Positions 18,092 to 25,543 of a stretch of 64,000 nucleotides of DNA are shown piece after piece. The notes beneath the pieces are model-generated. The model saw only the letters and a program-made list of their open reading frames with translations. It had not been told where the DNA came from and ran no database searches. A program made the position numbers and the translations under genes. Origin of the DNA: Alteromonas sp. KUL49 (GTDB lineage Bacteria > Pseudomonadota > Gammaproteobacteria > Enterobacterales > Alteromonadaceae); the NCBI RefSeq assembly GCF_006538345.1, contig NZ_BJKL01000010.1, forward strand, positions 62,001-126,000, written 5' to 3'. Position 1 is the stretch's first letter; each line of letters begins with the position of its first letter.

Positions 18092-18868
18092 CTAATTTTT
18101 ACTCGCATGATAATCCTTTAAGTATTTACGAAGAATATGCTCATAAGTACCGTTTTCTTTTATATGCTTGAGCCCTTCTTCGAAATCATTGCGCACCGTT
18201 TCGTCCCAAAAAACATTGTGAAAACCAAATTTGTTACCGAATATCCTCGACACGTTATACTCAATATCCGTATCTCTGAATTCACTGATCTCTTTGTAAT
18301 ACAGGAAAATTTCATACGCCAATACGATTACTTCCACCCGATTGCGGAAAAGCATCTCAACTTGCCGTTGTTGATCTGCAATCTCATGATATTTTTCGTT
18401 TTTTGCATTTTCCTCAGCAATATTCGAAAACTCTACACCATAAAACTGATTGGCTCTTTGGTGAGCGAGAATAGACTTACCTTTTAAATCACTGATGCCT
18501 GAAATCATCCCTTCTCGGTTATTAATTTGGATAGCAACCGTTTGATATTCAGGGAGAACTATATCCGAATAGAACACTTCAAGGCCGTCATAGCTTTTCA
18601 TGGTTACGATAGAGGCATCAACCTGCTTATTGGTAAATGCAATCGGAAGACGACCATAGGGGAACCCCACAAACTCTGGCCAGTAACCCATCGCAGAGAG
18701 GCTCTCACGAATGATTTCTACTTCCACACCAGCAATATTTCCCTCCTCAGCAAAGCTATAAGGCGGAAAATGGGCAACACCAATGGTAACTACCCTGTCA
18801 CTGGCCTGACTGGTAGACAAAACCGAACAAAAGAGGATAAAAGCGAAGGCGAACCATTTTGTATTCAT
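18092..18868 (-). CDS. Periplasmic substrate-binding protein, family 3
   Basis: A cleavable signal peptide (FAFILFCSVLSTSQA) is followed by VTIGVAHFPPYSFAEEGNIA and GVEVEIIRESLSAMGY, the opening of bacterial extracellular solute-binding protein family 3 (SBP_bac_3). MLFRNRVEVIVLAYE and the C-terminal GLKHIKENGTYEHILRKYL agree. At 258 residues it is full length. Classical members bind amino acids for ABC import, but no permease or ATPase gene is adjacent. Stand-alone members of this type are frequent in Alteromonadales and their ligands are mostly unknown. The gene ends near the relic DNA next to mcrB, and begins 112 bp from the end of modC, from which it may be transcribed separately. Confidence 0.85.
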   Translation of the reverse strand: MNTKWFAFAFILFCSVLSTSQASDRVVTIGVAHFPPYSFAEEGNIAGVEVEIIRESLSAMGYWPEFVGFPYGRLPIAFTNKQVDASIVTMKSYDGLEVFYSDIVLPEYQTVAIQINNREGMISGISDLKGKSILAHQRANQFYGVEFSNIAEENAKNEKYHEIADQQRQVEMLFRNRVEVIVLAYEIFLYYKEISEFRDTDIEYNVSRIFGNKFGFHNVFWDETVRNDFEEGLKHIKENGTYEHILRKYLKDYHASKN

Positions 18869-18980
18869 AATTAAAAATATAGCAGAGGGAAAAATTTCTG
18901 TAGTCGCAGTAGCAACTATTTAGTTTACTCAAAACTTTACTAAATTTAGGGCAAATTGAAACTATCGACGAGCTTTGAGA

Positions 18981-20009
18981 TCAGAGCGCTTTAAATCGCG
19001 CAACCACTTGTTGCCCCTTCTCAAGCCCAAGTCTCGATAACGACAACACGCTAATGCGAGAGTAAAAGCACTGATTACCCGCTTGTAAGGTAAGCAACAC
19101 TTTTCCCGAAGTTTTTGCCTCGCTGTCATTAATCATTTTAATTTCACAGCACAGTGCATTGAGTATACTTGACTGCTCACTTTCTAACGAATTGTCCTTG
19201 GCAGGAATAGATATGCTCACATCACTGGCATATAAAACAAACTTAGCTCGACTATCCACCACAGAGCACTGATTCACAAACAGTGGTGTATTGTCGATGC
19301 TCACGATTTGTAAGGCATGAGCAGATTGCTCGGCAGTCTGTGTGACTTCGCCTTCGAGAAGGGCAAAAGGATTGCTTCCTAATTCATCTACCGACACCGC
19401 GTTTAGTACATCTTGAGTCATACCACTGTGTTGCTTGCGGCCCTTGTCGATGATTAATAGTGCATCGCTGAACAGGGCGAGATCTTGCCAATCGTGAGAG
19501 ACATACACACATCTAAAATAGCCCGTTTCAGCGTTGGCCGACAAGAATCGATAGATTCTGTGTCTTCGCGTGATATCGATGGCACTTAACGCTTCGTCAA
19601 GTAGCAAAATGTCAGGGCCATTGAGTAGAGCTCTCGCAATAGCAACGCGTTGCCCTTCTCCACCAGAGAGTGTGGTAACTGGGCGCTGCAATAACTCACT
19701 GATTTCACACCCTTCGACAACCTTTTGGAATTCAATACTACCTTGCTTTGCATAGCGCTTAGAAAGCAAAAGATTGTCTTGCACAGAGAGATTTGGGAAC
19801 AACATAGGCTGCTGAAACACCACGCCCACTCTGGCGGCATCAATGCCCCAATCTACATTGACCTTTGCGCTGGGCTCAGCACCCGCTAGTGCGCTGAGTA
19901 GGCTACTCTTTCCAGCACCTGATACTCCTGATACACCAAGCATTTTAGCCGCTGGTGAAAATGAGGCCGACAAGGAAACTCGCTGATTTAACGAGACTGA
20001 GAATTCCAT
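18981..20009 (-). CDS. modC: Molybdate ABC transporter ATP-binding protein
   Basis: ModC powers molybdate uptake through ModB. The ATPase domain has Walker A GVSGAGKS (residues 28-35), GVVFQQPMLFPNLSV, the ABC signature LSGGEGQRVAIARAL and Walker B DILLLDEALSAID. After about residue 220 a C-terminal TOBE/Mop region follows (VVDSRAKFVLYASDVSIS to VARFKAL), which in ModC binds oxyanion and regulates the transporter. Length 342 is close to E. coli ModC (352). The gene overlaps the end of modB by 22 bases and is last in the moaB-moaC-moaD-moaE-modA-modB-modC operon. The early start leaves a very short N-terminal strand before Walker A, as in other ModC proteins. Confidence 0.92.
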   Translation of the reverse strand: MEFSVSLNQRVSLSASFSPAAKMLGVSGVSGAGKSSLLSALAGAEPSAKVNVDWGIDAARVGVVFQQPMLFPNLSVQDNLLLSKRYAKQGSIEFQKVVEGCEISELLQRPVTTLSGGEGQRVAIARALLNGPDILLLDEALSAIDITRRHRIYRFLSANAETGYFRCVYVSHDWQDLALFSDALLIIDKGRKQHSGMTQDVLNAVSVDELGSNPFALLEGEVTQTAEQSAHALQIVSIDNTPLFVNQCSVVDSRAKFVLYASDVSISIPAKDNSLESEQSSILNALCCEIKMINDSEAKTSGKVLLTLQAGNQCFYSRISVLSLSRLGLEKGQQVVARFKAL

Positions 20010-20677
20010 CCAAGACCTCCTTTTCCGTTAAACCAGTACAATACCACCATCAACAGTAGTGAGAACGCCAGTAACACTAAAGACAACGTATGAGCGCCGG
20101 TATAATTCAACGACTCAACCTGTTCGTACAAGGCTATCGACACCACTTGAGTTTCATGTGGGATGTTCCCTCCAATCATCAGTACCACACCAAACTCACC
20201 CAAGGTATGTGCGAAGCTCAAACCAAATGCCACTGCAAAAGACGATTTGCACAGCGGAAGTACCAACTTTGTGGCAATGGCCAAAGGTGTAAGATGAAGG
20301 GATTTTGCTACCGTTAAATAACGATTGTCGAGTTGTGAAAAGCCACCATACAGAGGTTGCACCGCAAAGGGCAATGAATACAAGAGTGATCCCAAGACCA
20401 AGCCTTCAAAGCTAAACGCGAGGGTGCTACCAAAGGTATTGAGCCAAAACGCTCCCAGTGGACTGTCAGGGGAAAATGCAATAAGTAAATAAAAGCCTAA
20501 TACCGTGGGGGGTAATACGAGAGGAAGCGCAATGATAGCCTGCACTATAGGCTTAAACCCACATTGCCACCGAGTGAGCCACCACGCCAGTGGCGTAGCA
20601 ATAATCAAGAGTAGAACACTGGTCACTAGGGCCAATTTAACGGTGAGCCAAAGGGCGGGAAGATAGTCTAAAGGCAT
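19988..20677 (-). CDS. modB: Molybdate ABC transporter permease
   Basis: ModB forms the inner-membrane channel for molybdate. This 229-residue protein shows about five hydrophobic helices, starting with LWLTVKLALVTSVLLLIIATP, and the ABC-coupling loop FGLSFAHTLGEFGVVLMIGGN, the standard EAA-type motif of ModB. PLVLPPTVLGFYLL and LGSLLYSLPFAVQPL are further family blocks. The ATG overlaps the modA stop (TAATG), so translation is coupled. The gene in turn overlaps modC by 22 bases. Length equals E. coli ModB (229). Confidence 0.93.
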   Translation of the reverse strand: MPLDYLPALWLTVKLALVTSVLLLIIATPLAWWLTRWQCGFKPIVQAIIALPLVLPPTVLGFYLLIAFSPDSPLGAFWLNTFGSTLAFSFEGLVLGSLLYSLPFAVQPLYGGFSQLDNRYLTVAKSLHLTPLAIATKLVLPLCKSSFAVAFGLSFAHTLGEFGVVLMIGGNIPHETQVVSIALYEQVESLNYTGAHTLSLVLLAFSLLLMVVLYWFNGKGGLGWNSQSR

Positions 20678-21501
20678 TACTCATTCGCCCCAGGTTCTAC
20701 AATAGTCTCGTATCCGAGAGCAACTAGACGCTGTTGTATTTCAGCCGACAATAGAAAGTCCACAAAGGCATTAGCTCGATGTTTGTTATCTTGAAGGGCG
20801 GTAATGGCTAAGCTCTGTACTATGGGATCGTGTAAGTGAGATGGAACCTCTAGGATATCGTTTCGGTCTACCACCAGCGAGCGTGCAACAAATGCTACTG
20901 GCACATTACCCGACTCGAAAAACTGATAGGCTTGAATCACATTGTTGCCTTTGACCATTGACGCTTGTGCACATTCCCAAGCGTTTCCTTGCGACAATAC
21001 TTTTTTTGCAGCCACACCGTAAGGCGCAATAGCGGGGTTTGCTATAGCTAGGCGTTGAGAGGAACCGCAAAATACGTCATCTAACTGCTGCCAATTTAGT
21101 GTATCCATATCGAATAGGTTTGCATCTACCATTAAAGCAAGCTGCCCTTTAGCGTATGGAAAAACGTCGTCGGCGTTTACTTTACCTGACGTAATAAGTG
21201 CATTTGGTCGTGCACTGTCGGCAGATAAAAACAGGTCAAACTGCGCGCCTCTAGATATCTGCGCAAACAGTGTTCCACTAGAACCCACGGAAATGCGTAC
21301 TGGTATTCCCGTTTTTTCCGTGTACAAGGCGGCGATTTGCTTGGCCGGTTGAGAAAAGTTAGCTGAAACGGCTATTTTTAATGGGTCTTCGTCGTTCTGC
21401 GTGGCGAACGCGCAACTCACAAATATCATCGCAAAAAACATCATGGGTAAGGCGGCAGCCTTAACAGCCCAGCTAACCCCATGTGTTCGCCGACAATGCA
21501 T
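20677..21501 (-). CDS. modA: Molybdate-binding periplasmic protein
   Basis: ModA captures molybdate (or tungstate) in the periplasm and delivers it to ModBC. After a signal region (MMFFAMIFVSCAFA) the mature protein begins KIAVSANFSQPAKQIAALY, followed by VGSSGTLFAQISRGAQFDLF and SADSARPNAL, the oxyanion-binding Ser-rich segments, and later ALTALQ-like and FVDFLLSAEIQQRLVALGY. Length 274 is normal. The gene starts one base past the moaE stop, so transporter and cofactor genes are transcribed together. An earlier start with a longer positive N-terminus is used here because no better ribosome site is visible downstream. Confidence 0.92.
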   Translation of the reverse strand: MHCRRTHGVSWAVKAAALPMMFFAMIFVSCAFATQNDEDPLKIAVSANFSQPAKQIAALYTEKTGIPVRISVGSSGTLFAQISRGAQFDLFLSADSARPNALITSGKVNADDVFPYAKGQLALMVDANLFDMDTLNWQQLDDVFCGSSQRLAIANPAIAPYGVAAKKVLSQGNAWECAQASMVKGNNVIQAYQFFESGNVPVAFVARSLVVDRNDILEVPSHLHDPIVQSLAITALQDNKHRANAFVDFLLSAEIQQRLVALGYETIVEPGANE

Positions 21502-21502
21502 G

Positions 21503-21985
21503 CTAATCTTTCTCTTTTGGCGTTAACCACGCCAACGCTGCGTGTTCGTCAGAGGCTTTCACCTCAACCCAATACTCACCATCAGCAGCAAATTCTTTCT
21601 TCCACAAAGGAACCGATTTTTTAAGGAAGTCCATTAAATAACAGGCTGCGTCAAAGGCAGATTTTCGATGGGAGGCACAGCATCCGACCCAAACGATTTG
21701 TTCGTTGTTGTGTAGCCGCCCTACGCGATGCACCACACCAATATTTCGCAATGCGAACTTATCCATGGTGTCCTGCGCTAGCTGAGTGAGCGCGGTTTCT
21801 GTCATCCCCGGATAGTGCTCCAGCGAAATACCATCAATGGTTCCATCGGCGTTTGTATCACGCACCAGTCCCGTGAAAGTCACGATGGCACCAACGGCGC
21901 CCGCATGCTCCTGTTGAGCTTGTGCAAGTAGCTCGTCGTACAAACCTTGTTGTGAAAAGTCGTTGGTGACTATTCGCGCATACAT
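21503..21985 (-). CDS. moaE: Molybdopterin synthase catalytic subunit
   Basis: MoaE together with MoaD inserts two sulfurs into cyclic pyranopterin monophosphate to make molybdopterin. Conserved blocks are GAIVTFTGLVRD, GISLEHYPGMTE, VVHRVGRLHNNEQIVWVGC, HRKSAFDAACYLMDFLKKSVPLWKKE and DGEYWVEVKASDEHA. They include the active-site lysine in the PLWKKE segment. Length 160 is normal (E. coli 150). The ATG lies one base after the moaD stop codon, so the two subunits are translationally linked, and modA follows directly. Confidence 0.95.
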   Translation of the reverse strand: MYARIVTNDFSQQGLYDELLAQAQQEHAGAVGAIVTFTGLVRDTNADGTIDGISLEHYPGMTETALTQLAQDTMDKFALRNIGVVHRVGRLHNNEQIVWVGCCASHRKSAFDAACYLMDFLKKSVPLWKKEFAADGEYWVEVKASDEHAALAWLTPKEKD

Positions 21986-21986
21986 A

Positions 21987-22241
21987 CTAGCCCCCAGTCA
22001 CTGGTGGGAAAAAAGCGACTTCGTCACCCGCCGCTATTGGCGTGTCGGGCGTGCAGAGCTGCTGATTCTTCGCGCAAATCACAGTACCATCGAGGGCAAG
22101 CGCCCATTTGTCATTTTTTGCTTTCAAACTCAACAACACATCTGCAATGGTTTTATGGGCGTCCAGCGAGAACTCCAACTCACCTTCACCACTCACTTCG
22201 CGTACCTGAGCGAAGGTTTTAATAACAAGAATGTTTTCCAT
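21987..22241 (-). CDS. moaD: Molybdopterin synthase sulfur carrier subunit
   Basis: MoaD is the small ubiquitin-like protein whose C-terminal Gly-Gly is adenylated by MoeB and then carries sulfur as a thiocarboxylate. The frame here gives 84 residues, starting MENILVIKTFAQVREVSG and ending DEVAFFPPVTGG, with the terminal Gly-Gly exactly at the C-terminus. A longer open frame reaches 22382, but it would overlap moaC; the ATG at 22241 lies one base after the moaC stop and matches the family start. moaE follows one base after its stop. Confidence 0.95.
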   Translation of the reverse strand: MENILVIKTFAQVREVSGEGELEFSLDAHKTIADVLLSLKAKNDKWALALDGTVICAKNQQLCTPDTPIAAGDEVAFFPPVTGG

Positions 22242-22242
22242 G

Positions 22243-22739
22243 TTAACAGCTCTGGATTGATGCTTGATTGTTTTGCCAATGGCCTGTCTTTCCACCTTTT
22301 TTATCAAGCACCCGAATGCCTTCAAAATGCATTGCCGGGTCAATCGCTTTGCACATATCAAACAATGTAAGCAGTGCCACATTTACGCCCGTTAACGCTT
22401 CCATTTCAACACCGGTTTTACCACTGAGTTTACAATAACACTGTGCGCGAATACGTTGATTTTCAATGTCGATATCAAAAGAGATATCAACTTTTGACAA
22501 GGCTAACGGGTGGCACAGCGGAATAAGATCAGCACAGCGCTTGGCTCCCTGAATACCGGCAACTCTAGCTACAGCAAATACATCACCCTTGGCAATTTTT
22601 CTTCACTGATTTGACGCAACACATCGGCGCTCGCATAAAGATAACCTTCGGCGGTGGCTTCACGAACGGTGATCGCTTTTTCGCTCACATCCACCATGTT
22701 GGCTTCACCGCCGGCATTTAAATGACTGAAAGTGCTCAT
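22243..22739 (-). pseudogene. moaC: Cyclic pyranopterin monophosphate synthase, frameshifted
   Basis: MoaC works with MoaA to build cyclic pyranopterin monophosphate. The N-terminal frame reads MSTFSHLNAGGEANMVDVSE, then AITVREATAEGYLYASADVL; it breaks at an A5 run on the coding strand (22596-22600) in ISEEK. One extra A gives [20 protein letters not shown], and the downstream frame continues with the MoaC hallmarks: [16 protein letters not shown] (catalytic His), [27 protein letters not shown] and KKGGKTGHW. All other genes of the pathway block are intact and this lies in the middle of the operon, so a one-base sequencing error is more likely than real loss. The moaD start follows one base after its stop. 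Confidence 0.9.
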
Positions 22740-22746
22740 ACTCGCC

Positions 22747-23247
22747 TCACACTAAGTGCTTGACGAAGTTACACGGAGTAAAGTCTGCGTCTAACTGACT
22801 TGCGATAATCTTCTCCCACGCAGTGCGACAAGCACCTGTTGAACCGGGCAAACAGAAAATCACTGTGTTGTTGGCAAACCCTGCAATGGCACGAGACTGT
22901 ATAGTGGATGTACCAATTTCTTCGTAGCTAATGTGACGGAAGAGTTCACCAAATCCGTCAACTTCTTTGTCGAATAACACGCTAATGGCTTCTGGCGTTG
23001 AATCACGATGGGTAAATCCAGTGCCACCAGTAATGAGAACGGCATGAATGTTTTTATCAACGATCCACTGAGACACAATGGCTCGTTGTTGATAGATGTC
23101 GTCTTTGACTAAATCCCGTGCTCCAAGCACATGACCAGCCGATGTGAGGGCTTCCACCAAATAATCCCCAGACTTGTCAGTTTCTAAGGTTCGTGTATCT
23201 GAGATAGTGAGAACGGCAAGGTTCAACGGCTGGCTTACAGTAGACAT
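22747..23247 (-). CDS. moaB: MoaB/MogA-family molybdenum cofactor protein
   Basis: MoaB-type proteins bind molybdopterin and adenylate it or take part in metal insertion. The protein begins MSTVSQPLNLAVLTISDTR, then TDKSGDYLVEAL, ITGGTGFTHRDSTPEA (molybdopterin-binding GGTG) and CLPGSTGACRTAWEKII, all diagnostic. A longer frame continues to 23397, but TAGGAAT sits just upstream of the ATG at 23247 and the family starts there, so I use 166 residues. It is the first gene of the leftward molybdenum operon. The divergent moeB lies 169 bp away, and both promoters must be in that gap, which contains a short CCTTA...TAAGG inverted repeat but no ModE-like box that I recognise. Confidence 0.92.
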   Translation of the reverse strand: MSTVSQPLNLAVLTISDTRTLETDKSGDYLVEALTSAGHVLGARDLVKDDIYQQRAIVSQWIVDKNIHAVLITGGTGFTHRDSTPEAISVLFDKEVDGFGELFRHISYEEIGTSTIQSRAIAGFANNTVIFCLPGSTGACRTAWEKIIASQLDADFTPCNFVKHLV

Positions 23248-23416
23248 AAGAATTCCTAAAATGCGCTGCGAATTCCAAGCGGGTTTTGTTACAGTACATA
23301 CCCTTGAAGTTGAGTACGACGCCCTAGGCTTTTGGAACTCATTAATTTTATCCAACAAATGTACCTTATTAAGTAAGGCTAAACACGTTGAATTCAATAA
23401 CGAAATGTAAATAGCT

Positions 23417-24181
23417 ATGCCTAAACCGCTTTCTCACACTGACGCCATGCGCTTTAACCGCCAAATAGTGCTTCCTCAAATAGATCTTGAGGGACAAGAG
23501 CGTTTGGCAGAAAGCCGCATTTTGGTTATCGGCGTAGGTGGACTTGGTAGTGCTGCGGCAAATAGCTTGTGCGCCAGCGGTGTGGGAAACCTCACCTTAG
23601 TGGATAACGACACCGTTGAGGCGACGAATTTACCTAGACAAACCTTGTTTGATGAAAACCAAATTGGTGAAGGAAAAGTCATTGCTGCTAAGCAGCGTTT
23701 GGAAGCCATCAACCAGGCATGTGCTATCACAGCCCTTTCCACTTCAATTCAAGCGCAAGATATCAATGCGTTGGTCGCACAACACGACGTAGTGCTCGAT
23801 TGTACTGATAACACAGATAGTCGCGATGCCATTAATAAAGCCTGCGTAGAACAGGGCGTAGCTTTAGTGTCTGGGGCAGCCATCCGTTTTGAAGGGCAGC
23901 TATTTGTCTACAAGCCGAAAGCATCTGCTTGTTATGCCTGTCTTCGCACACTTTTTGACGCACCCGAGCTGAGTTGTACTGAGGCGGGGATATTTTCCCC
24001 CGTGGTAAATATTATTGGTATCTATCAAGCTATGCTTGCCATGCAGCTCATTATGGAGGTAGGTGAAGTACCGCTAAACGCCCTACTCACCTTTGATGGA
24101 CTAGGTCACCAGTGGCAGCAATGGTCTTTGCCTAAACAGCCCAATTGCCCCGTTTGTGGTGAAAGCACCCATAAAAAATAG
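23417..24181 (+). CDS. moeB: Molybdopterin-synthase adenylyltransferase
   Basis: MoeB adenylates the C-terminal glycine of MoaD before sulfur transfer. The protein begins with HTDAMRFNRQIVLPQIDLEG, followed by the nucleotide-binding loop GVGGLGSAAANSL (about residues 39-51), DNDTVEATNLPRQTLF, DCTDNTDSRDAINKACV and the zinc cysteines CYAC and CPVC. Length 254 matches E. coli MoeB (249). It could also serve as ThiF for thiamine synthesis, but its position beside moaB-modC favours MoeB. It is transcribed away from the moa/mod operon; the aspartoacylase-like gene follows after 26 bases and may be co-transcribed. No rhodanese domain is attached. Confidence 0.9.
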   Translation: MPKPLSHTDAMRFNRQIVLPQIDLEGQERLAESRILVIGVGGLGSAAANSLCASGVGNLTLVDNDTVEATNLPRQTLFDENQIGEGKVIAAKQRLEAINQACAITALSTSIQAQDINALVAQHDVVLDCTDNTDSRDAINKACVEQGVALVSGAAIRFEGQLFVYKPKASACYACLRTLFDAPELSCTEAGIFSPVVNIIGIYQAMLAMQLIMEVGEVPLNALLTFDGLGHQWQQWSLPKQPNCPVCGESTHKK

Positions 24182-24207
24182 AACAAAACGACAGAGAGAC
24201 TTCCAAC

Positions 24208-25329
24208 ATGACCATAGACGTGACTAAGCAACATATCGTTGTCGCGCAAAACGCCTCGGGACGTAACATGAACGTGCCAATATACCGATTGAGAGGCAGT
24301 CGCCCTGGGCCAACCGTATATATTCAAAGCTCAATACACGGTGCGGAAGTACAAGGTAACGTTGTCATTTATCATCTCATCCAGCGGTTAAAACAGTTGG
24401 ATATTTGCGGTGAAGTTATTTTAGTGCCCAACTGCAACCCAGTAGGGACAAATATAAAAGCGGGTGAATACACTCTCGGGCGTTTCGACCCCGTTAACGG
24501 CACTAATTGGAATCGGGGTTATCACTATGTTCCTGATTTAGTGGCTGACTTTGCTAAAACCGTTACCCCAGAAGAATCCATAGAAGGCATTAAACGTCGT
24601 TTTCGCCAGTGCTTATCTACAGCCATTGATGAGAAGCTCGCCTCTCCATGGGGACTTGGTCTGGCGCAGCAGCTTAACCTTAAACTTCAACAAATCGCCG
24701 TTAACGCCGACTACGTCCTGGACTTGCATAATGGTCCAGTATCGACCCGCCATATTTATGTGCCGGAATACGCCAAGGCGAGTGCGACGTTATTTAACAT
24801 TCCCCACTGTATTTTTATCCCTAATGTTTTTGCTGGCGCGCTAGACGAAGCGACCTTCTGCCCATGGTGGACACTGACCGAAGCGATAGAAAACAGCACT
24901 GGCAGAAAGGTGAACTTTGAGGTAGAAGCCTTCACCCTTGAAATGGGTAGCCAAGAAGTCATCAATTTTAAAGAAGGTGACGAGGATGCCGAAAGTATTC
25001 TGGCCTATTTAAATGCCAAAGGTTCTCTACACCAAAACGCAATTGCCCCCAAAGCTATCGACCGTGTAGGTGTGTATTTGAAGAACTACAAAACCCTATT
25101 TACCGATTGGGGTGGCATGGTGGAGTACATCGCAAAACCGGGGCAATACATCAAACAAGGGGAGCCATTAGCGCAAATCCTCAACATTGATGATTTGGAC
25201 AATGAAAACGGCAGTCGAGTGTTAAGCGCTCCATGTGATCTTATTCCTATTTTGCACTTTCCGTCTGCATCGGTACTGAGTGGAACGCAGTTGTATAAGG
25301 TGTTTACTGAGTATGAGACTCTGACGTAA
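24208..25329 (+). CDS. Succinylglutamate desuccinylase/aspartoacylase-family metallohydrolase
   Basis: The family zinc ligands are visible: H44 and E47 in SSIHGAEVQGN, and H174 in DLHNGP; LVPNCNPVGTN is another family block. This is the M14-like AstE/AspA superfamily, which removes acyl groups from amino acids or trims peptides in the cytoplasm. The C-terminal part (about 290-373) has a barrel-like segment, VEYIAKPGQYIKQGEPLAQI, resembling the biotinyl/lipoyl-type extension found in bacterial members of unknown substrate. It is not AstE: no arginine succinyltransferase genes are near. AGAGAG lies upstream of the ATG, and moeB ends 26 bases before. A link to the cofactor pathway is not known. 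Confidence 0.85.
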   Translation: MTIDVTKQHIVVAQNASGRNMNVPIYRLRGSRPGPTVYIQSSIHGAEVQGNVVIYHLIQRLKQLDICGEVILVPNCNPVGTNIKAGEYTLGRFDPVNGTNWNRGYHYVPDLVADFAKTVTPEESIEGIKRRFRQCLSTAIDEKLASPWGLGLAQQLNLKLQQIAVNADYVLDLHNGPVSTRHIYVPEYAKASATLFNIPHCIFIPNVFAGALDEATFCPWWTLTEAIENSTGRKVNFEVEAFTLEMGSQEVINFKEGDEDAESILAYLNAKGSLHQNAIAPKAIDRVGVYLKNYKTLFTDWGGMVEYIAKPGQYIKQGEPLAQILNIDDLDNENGSRVLSAPCDLIPILHFPSASVLSGTQLYKVFTEYETLT

Positions 25330-25543
25330 ATCAACAATGCGTTTAAACGGTAGTATATCTCGCTCAACTACCTACCCCTTTGTGTGCTTTTTGCGTAATG
25401 TATATCCCGTTTTGTGTTAAGCATGAGCCTTGTGATGTAGCGAACTAGCTAAACAACTTGTGCTTAACCATACTCAACGAGTTTGAGTTTATATGACGCA
25501 AAGATGGGGCATACACCATCATGCACTTAACCCCGGGGTAACT

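Noticed and set aside
17946..18095. A 49-codon + strand open frame between the ParE fragment and the binding-protein gene
   Set aside because: No ribosome site, no recognisable content, overlaps the end of the neighbouring gene, and lies in decayed DNA.
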